Shown: piece after piece, positions 58,450 through 64,000 of the stretch
How the letters are laid out: the number at the start of each line of letters is the position of its first letter
How positions within the stretch are numbered: the stretch's first letter is position 1
NCBI GenBank assembly: GCA_024500155.1
Contig: CM044879.1
Coordinates: 23,182,572 to 23,246,571 of the forward strand
Direction: 5' to 3'
DNA: 64,000 nt
DNA from: Chenopodium formosanum
Lineage: Eukaryota; Streptophyta; Magnoliopsida; Caryophyllales; Amaranthaceae
Position numbers and translations under genes: made by a program
Notes under the pieces: model-generated
The model's database searches: none
What the model saw: only the letters and a program-made list of their open reading frames with translations
Told to the model about the DNA's origin: nothing

Positions 58450-61191
58450 TATAACACCCTAGAAATTCCTTTCCTTTAAAAATACCTATTTTACTCTTTA
58501 AAATACGATTTAGGAATATCTAAGACATTACCGTCACCGTGAAAACGGTTAAGGCAATTATCAAAGATACACAGCGGAAGAGTTAACTCAAAACCATTCA
58601 AAACGAGTCAACTTAAAAGTCAACCAAACGAAAGTAAAGTTTAAAACCAAAATAAATGAAGTCAAATAAAATCAACCTACAACTTGGAACCATTGTAGGC
58701 CCATATCAAAACCAATTAAAATACGAAAACCTTTGCGTTAGTCTCATAAGCATAACATAATATAATATTTGAAAGCAATAAACCACATCTCAACTAATAG
58801 AAACTAGCATGATTCGCTCTTCACTCATGCCCCGTCATGAATATGCTTCAACACCTGAAAAGATTATCTCCACTTGTCCCTACTACTCTCCGTTAAAAAT
58901 GGGTCATCATAGGGCCAAGATAAAGACATGGCCAAACACACAAATACACACAATCAACAAAGTTGAGTACATAAGCGTAATTAAACACACTAACATGCTT
59001 TCACCTATCAACACACGCTTACCTCAATGCACCTGTTTACAAGCATTCACAACAATCAACAAGACACTTATACTAGACACTAAATAATTCATTTAGCGTT
59101 GATTACGCATCGAACGGGTTTCCAACTATACCTCCCCCAAATAAATTGAGGTTAACTGACACGGGAGCTAACCGTGCCAGCGACAAACCTGTGCCACACA
59201 TAGGTGGCGGAATTCCAGCGCATAATAATAATAAAAAGGAATATACATCGTCCTGTACTCCGTTAGAAGTTATGATCAAATATAAAGTCACATAACTCCC
59301 CCCATATGTTCATATTCAAGGTATATACGTTCCAAGAGTTTTGGTGCGTAATCTCTTTCACTTTACGTTATTTACATGTTATTAGACTTGGTGATGACTC
59401 TCAAAGCATAACAATTCAATCATCGATAATAATTCAATCAATCAAACATACCAATTTAATTCTTGAATAATTAGTGACCACATATTATTTAATGTTGAAC
59501 CCTTTTTAATTCTACCTCAGTGTCAAAGACACCTTAAACGCATAAAGCGCCAAAAATCCTATCCCTAGGTGTTAAAAACACCTTAAGTGCACAAAGGCAC
59601 CAACATACTATTTATTCCTTGTGTACATAGACACTTATATAGCTCATTCCTCATGCTTAAAGTATCAATAAAAATTATATGAACCATGATAATATTCCTT
59701 TTCAATAATCCAAACCAAATTAAACAATTAGTTTAATCAAACATGCTCTCCATCATGCCATAAATAAATATGTGGTTCATAAATAATATTCCAAGCTATT
59801 ATTTTCCATTCAATAATCCATCACAAATAAATCATGCTTCATAATCCATTCACCAATAACATCCAAATCATAATTTTCATTCCAAACCTAGCATGATATT
59901 ACTTGTAATCAATCAAACACATTTAGCATGCTACTACATCAACATAATTATGCTAAGTACGCGAACATACCTCAATTAAGCCCATAAAGTGGCCGAAAAT
60001 ACTACAACAATTTCCGAATCAAGTCTCCTACATAAAGGGGACAATAATACTAAATTAATTACTCTTGTATACACAATTTCCAGCAACTTAAACTCACTTT
60101 AAACTATTTAGAATAATCTGAAAATTATTTAAAAACCCCTAATTAAAATCCTTTTTAATAAGTAATCACACCCTTTTATTAAAATCACAATTATACTACT
60201 TTAAATAAAATTCCAGTATTTTAAACTAATCAAAAACCACTTCAAAACTTCATCAAAATACATCTTTATACTTAAATTATCCATAGAAATATTAAATTAT
60301 CTCTTACCCTTTAAACTCAAGGATAAAATTTTAAAAAAACTTCGTTAAAAACCAAAAACTGCCCGAAAATCATACTTAGAGGCTGTATTTGGCCACGAGA
60401 GGGTGGTGTTCACTACCAAAGGTAGTGAGTCTTTTTTAAAATGTTGTTTCCACATGGAAAACACTACTTTTTTGTCAAAATCGGATGAGTTTAGAACCTA
60501 GTCGGGATTAAAATGGGATTAATATTAACAAACGGGAATCTAAAAATTAAAACACGAATTTATGTGTTCAAAATAATCTGGAATTAAGTTAAACTAATTA
60601 GTAGTTATAATCACCAAAATTTCCAAAATATCATTACTATAAAAGCCCTAAATCAATTGTTCATAAAAACCCTAAAAATCAAGTCTTTAATAAATTTAAA
60701 ACCCTAACTTATAATTTTATGAAATCTAAAAATAAAACACTTTATTATTTAAAATTTACAATCTTTAATCATCAAAACATAATTATGATACTAACCAAAC
60801 ATACTTTGAATAATTAAAACCAAAACCCATAAATAAAATCATCAAAATAGCTAGAATGAAAAGAGGAATGAAAAGGGAAGAAAATAAGACTAACCTTTTT
60901 GTGTGGGAAATTTTTGGGGATAAATGGAGTATTTATAGTGTAGAGTAGGTTATGGTAGGTTTGGGCTTCATAAAGTAATGGACTTTAAATGATGAAATAG
61001 GTGGCCCAAAAGTAAAAGTAGGATGATTGGGTTCATAAGAAAGATGGGCTACATTTGGATTAAATACTTGTTGACCCAAATATAAATACTTGCTTTATCT
61101 ATAATCCAATAATTAAAATGGTTTGATCCAAAATATATTTTATAATTAAATAAATAATTTATAAAATACATAAAAAATACGGGGTATTACA
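58450..61191 (-). mobile_element. Tekay/Del-like solo LTR, second complete copy
   Basis: Full-length homologue of 30559-33310, flanked by the 5-bp duplication ATCCC (58445-58449 and 61192-61196). The plus-strand left end reads TATAACACCC (TG changed to TA). On the minus strand it has a TATA box ACTATAAATACTCC near 60935. No interior. Confidence 0.9.
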
Positions 61192-61298
61192 ATCCCCCTC
61201 CCCTCGCCGCCCTCCCCTCGCTTTGTCGCCGCTAGCAGCGTGAGCATCGAGTGCCGTCATTCCATGAAGAGACCCACCAATTGCTCAAGAAAACCAAA

Positions 61299-61604
61299 AT
61301 GGAGGCACCATTGTTAAACGACGTTGATACGTCGGAGCCGCTTATCACCGCCGTAAATGTTCCCGGAGAAGAAGGACATTATCCACCGGTAACGAGTTTC
61401 AAGGATGCGACGTCGGTTTATTGGTCGGAATCCGTGAAACTGTGGAAAATTGGTGGTCCAATAGTATTCAATATACTATGTCAGTTTGGTACTAATTCAC
61501 TCATTAATATCTTCGTTGGACATATTGGAGACCTTGAGTTTTCTGCTATCTCCATTTCTCTCTCTGTTATCGGAACTTTCTCCTTTGGATTTCTGGGTTT
61601 TGCG
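61299..61604 (+). pseudogene. Captured first exon of a MATE (DTX) transporter
   Basis: Reads MEAPLLNDVDTSEPLIT.. then VYWSESVKLWKIGGPIVFNILCQFG, GHIGDLEFSAISISLSVIG and TFSFGFL, the N-terminal ~100 residues of plant DETOXIFICATION/MATE efflux carriers (12 membrane segments, proton-coupled export of metabolites at plasma membrane or tonoplast). Normal proteins are about 480-500 aa. Here homology stops at FGFLG, near the usual first exon end, and runs into Gly/Val-rich low-complexity sequence ending at 61757. The first membrane segment and part of the second are intact. It lies inside the TIR element, so it is a captured fragment, not the working gene. Confidence 0.85.
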
Positions 61605-61937
61605 AGGCTAGGGGTGATTTTTGTGGGGCTAGGGGTGGTTTTTGCGGGGGAGGGGGGTGCAGCGGTGGTCAGGGGAGGCTCGGCGGTGGTCGAAGGTGGT
61701 TTGGGCTGGTTTTCCGGTGGTGTTGGTAGGTGTGAAGGTGGTGATGTGGTGGTGTGAAGGTGGGTAGGGAAAGGGAATGAGAAAGTCTAGGGGGGTGGGG
61801 AATGGAGTTGGAAGGATTTGGGGTAATGAGGAGAGTAAAGGGAATGATTAAAAGTGTTAAACAAACATCAACAAAGGGAATCAAGCCACTTGATTCCCAT
61901 TCCCTTTCCTAATTACCCCCGACCAAACGGCCCCTAA

Positions 61938-62016
61938 GTTAAACAAAGACAAAATTGGAACATAATTTGTTTTAAAAAATAATTTATTCTGCATTTAGAC
62001 ATTATATAACCCCTTA
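61938..62016. other. Short spacer
   Basis: AT-rich host sequence between the TIR element and the mini-Helitron. Confidence 0.5.
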
Positions 62017-62120
62017 TCTATATATCCTAAACAATTTACAAATACATGTAATTAACTAATATTTACATGAAGAAGGAGAACGCTTGACTATCGGCGCAAT
62101 GCGCGCGATAGGACTACTAG
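62017..62120 (+). mobile_element. Mini-Helitron (104 bp)
   Basis: Starts A|TCTATATATCCTAAAC and ends GACTACTAG|T, with a long hairpin CTATCGGCGC..GCGCGATAG (62087-62110) just before the end. It retains almost nothing but the two termini. The 5' end is less certain than the 3' end. Confidence 0.6.
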
Positions 62121-63085
62121 TCATCTAAAAGCTGCCCCTCCTCCTTTTTTTTCTCTCTCCTCTCTTCCGGTCTCCTTCCTCTTCTACCCCCTCTCTCTCC
62201 TCAAATCACCAGCGCGCATCGCACTGAGGCACAATCCAGCCACCCCGCATCACGCTCCACGCCACCATTTAGCCACCGCGGAAGCCCACCATCGCCGCAA
62301 GCAAAACGCACATTAAAAAGTCAAGGTTACAATATCGATCTATATTTTTTATGTAATTGTAAATTTAGTTTATTTTTCTTGAGTTGGGCATGGTCCAGAG
62401 TTGTGAATGTTGTTTGAACAATGAGAACACCGCCTTGTCATGGCGGAGTAAAATGGATGTTTCAAATTTTTAGAAAAAATTGATTTGAATGTGGGGTTGA
62501 AAAAAAATTATTTTATTTATTTATTTTTTTGGAATTTGGGTTGATGAAACGAAATAGATTGGTGAGATTGGATTAAGATTTATGAATAAATAATTGTAAA
62601 CTTGGGTGAATTGGATTGGATTGGATATTGAATTGGGTATTTAATTAGATGAAATTTTTTTGAATTTTGATTTCATGATTTATACTATAGAAGGAGAGTA
62701 AATAGAAAGTGAGTTTTCTCTCTCTCTTTTTTTTCTTTTTCTTTTTTTGTGGGTGGGATTGAATTTTGTGTGTGTTTTTGTAAATTATTGGAGGAAGAAA
62801 GAAAGAAAAAGGGGGATAATCAGTTTTTAATTTTGGACGGTTGTTTTTCGGTTGTGTTGGTGGGTTGCGGTGGGGCAGTGGGTGTGGGGGGGTTTTCCAT
62901 GGTGGTGTGGGTGTTGGACGGGTTTTGACAATATACCGACTATTCTCGGCCATTGTTGATAAGCCGTTTTCTTGTAGCGAGGGGATGGAGGAAAAACTAC
63001 TTAATACCCTCTGCAATTGTTATTATTGCCATTGTGAGAATAGCATGATACTATAACATTAGTCTTATCTGAGAAACATGTTAAC
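62121..63085 (+). other. Probable 5' UTR and first intron of the ArfGAP gene
   Basis: A CT-rich then GC-rich stretch (62130-62330) looks like a plant transcription start and leader (CTCTCTCCTC.., CACCATCGCCGC). From 62340 on it is AT- and later GT-rich, intron-like. No coding frame. Assignment to the ArfGAP gene is inference from position. Confidence 0.4.
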
Positions 63086-63376
63086 AATTTGTAATAACAC
63101 TATAATTGTGTGAAGACTTAACATCCATTGCTTTGTGGTTAATTTAAAATGTTTTCTCACTCGTCTTTATTGGATAATCTTTTAGGTTCTCATCAGGAAG
63201 ATAGTTTATTTTGGATGAGTGGAGTCTATAAATTTGTAATAACACTATAATCGTGTGAAGACTTCACATCAATTGCTTTGTGGTTAATTTAAAATGTTTT
63301 CTCACTCTTGTCTTTATTGGATAATCTTTTAGGTTCTCATCAGGAAGATAATTTATTTTGGATGAGTGGAGTCTAT
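63086..63376 (+). repeat. 145-bp tandem duplication before the ArfGAP start
   Basis: Copies 63086-63230 and 63231-63376 differ at only a few sites (for example TTAACATCC/TTCACATCA). The second copy ends ten bases before the predicted ATG, so the sequence just upstream of the first coding exon was doubled. Both copies contain TTTTAGGTTCTCATCAG, a possible acceptor. Confidence 0.93.
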
Positions 63377-63386
63377 AAATAAAGCA

Positions 63387-63870
63387 ATGAATAACCGCTC
63401 AGAGCTTGGTAGACCCACCTCAGGTACTTATATGTTGTTGCAAATAACTCCTCGTTATGAAATCCCCAAACTTCTTATCTCCACTTGTTGGGGTTTCTTG
63501 CCTAGGTTTTTAAAACCAACTCCAAGGTTTATGATTAATGAATGCAAGAGGCAGTTATGAACCTCTCTACTAGTCTAGATTAATTAGGGTCAACACTTTA
63601 TGCTTAGTACCTCTTGGAGAACCCTACATTTCTATCTAGAATGCAAATTGTACTAGGTCATTTTGCTGTTGTCGTAATTTCAGGAGCTATTGGATGAAAT
63701 GTTTTATTTATTTATTTATTTATTTATTTTTTTAATTGCAAGAGGGTTGGCAAAGCATGTTTGAAATCTTACCTCATTCCATATTCAGGTAAAAGAAGGC
63801 TTAAGGATCTACTGCTTCAAAAGGATAACCGCTGTTGTGCTGATTGCAGTGCGCCAGATCCTAAATGGGC
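63387..63870 (+). CDS. ArfGAP-domain protein (AGD12-like), first two coding exons, continues past the window
   Basis: Exon 63387-63423 (MNNRSELGRPTS) ends CTCAG|GTACTT, and exon 63789-63870 (GKRRLKDLLLQKDNRCC..DPKW) is bounded by ATTCAG| and |GTAAGT. They join in phase at a Gly codon. The second exon enters the ArfGAP zinc finger (C-x2-C in CADC). ArfGAPs trigger GTP hydrolysis on Arf GTPases in vesicle traffic. The order short N-terminal tail then KRRLKDLL..DNR.CADC..PDPKWA matches the plant AGD11-13 group (ArfGAP plus C2), though the C2 part is outside. The start is the first ATG after the duplication. A sound gene as far as seen; gene group from memory. Confidence 0.82.
63424..63788 (+). 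other. Intron of the ArfGAP gene
   Basis: GT..AG intron of 365 bp with a (TTTA)n tract at about 63703-63729. The open frame 63366-63560 that reads through the donor is not real coding. Confidence 0.75.
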
Positions 63871-64000
63871 GTAAGTTGTTCTGTTATGATTCTAACAAAT
63901 TAATATTGTTAATTATCTACACTCCTTTTGTAGAATTTTTTCCTTTCAATGCTCATTTTAGTTTCAATGTCATTCTTGTTGGCTATTTAATGCTTTTTTG

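Larger units (their letters stand above)
55494..61934. mobile_element. PIF/Harbinger-like TIR element carrying a captured MATE exon
   Basis: Ends GGGGCTGTTTGGTTCG and, inverted, GGGGCCGTTTGGTCGG, with the target duplication TAA (55491-55493 and 61935-61937). Both subterminal regions carry GGGAATGG/CCATTCCC words in inverted order. After removing the two nested LTRs and the 82-bp duplication it is about 1 kb. It contains host sequence similar to the first exon of a MATE transporter, the pattern of a gene-capturing (Pack-type) non-autonomous element. No transposase. Confidence 0.7.

Overview
This window is nuclear DNA of a flowering plant, very probably a eudicot. It is AT-rich, has intron-bearing eukaryotic genes with GT..AG junctions, and is dominated by nested plant LTR retrotransposons of recognisable lineages (Ty1/copia; Ty3/gypsy Tat-, Tekay- and Athila-like), plus Helitrons and MITEs. 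I cannot name the species. The EF1B protein would fit Caryophyllales, but that is a guess. Only two host loci look alive: a complete EF1B beta/delta gene (about 46.0-48.1 kb, + strand, 7 exons, 230 aa) and the first coding exons of an ArfGAP gene running off the right edge (63.39 kb onward).

Layout. 1-9.6 kb: unassigned AT-rich DNA carrying a young, complete but non-coding retrotransposon (1193-9605, TSD ACGGC, 2.09-kb LTRs, tRNA-Arg-type PBS). 9.6-16.9 kb: remains of a copia element (gag, integrase, RT, RNase H, 3' LTR), split in gag by a 538-bp hAT element with an 8-bp TSD. This copia sits in the 3' part of a minus-strand Tat-type gypsy element (copy A, 16.93-24.15 kb). 24.27-43.36 kb: a second, complete-ended Tat-type element (copy B, minus strand, TSD ATAAT). 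Copy B contains a Tekay-like solo LTR (30.56-33.31 kb), an Athila-like solo LTR (35.69-40.14 kb) which itself contains an inverted solo LTR of the first family (36.14-38.19 kb), and a Tourist-like MITE.

43.4-46 kb: three successive Helitron-like elements, one with a tRNA-like sequence, just upstream of the EF1B gene. 48.5-51.7 kb: MITEs of three superfamilies (Mutator foldback, Tourist, Stowaway) and a reversed Helitron end. 51.7-54.7 kb: a truncated copia copy. 55.5-61.9 kb: a TIR element (TSD TAA) that has captured the first exon of a MATE/DTX transporter and was later split by two Tekay-like LTRs. 62-64 kb: mini-Helitron, 145-bp tandem duplication and the ArfGAP start.

The most interesting signal is the antisense gene inside copy B (24.9-28.0 kb, + strand). 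It has its own TATA box and apparent introns, and its predicted product begins MARTKRTARK, nine of ten residues identical to the histone H3 tail. Also notable are the tandem duplication of the EF1B intron-1/exon-2 junction, which creates decoy start codons, and the captured MATE exon. All motif calls, identities and boundaries are by eye; no search was run.
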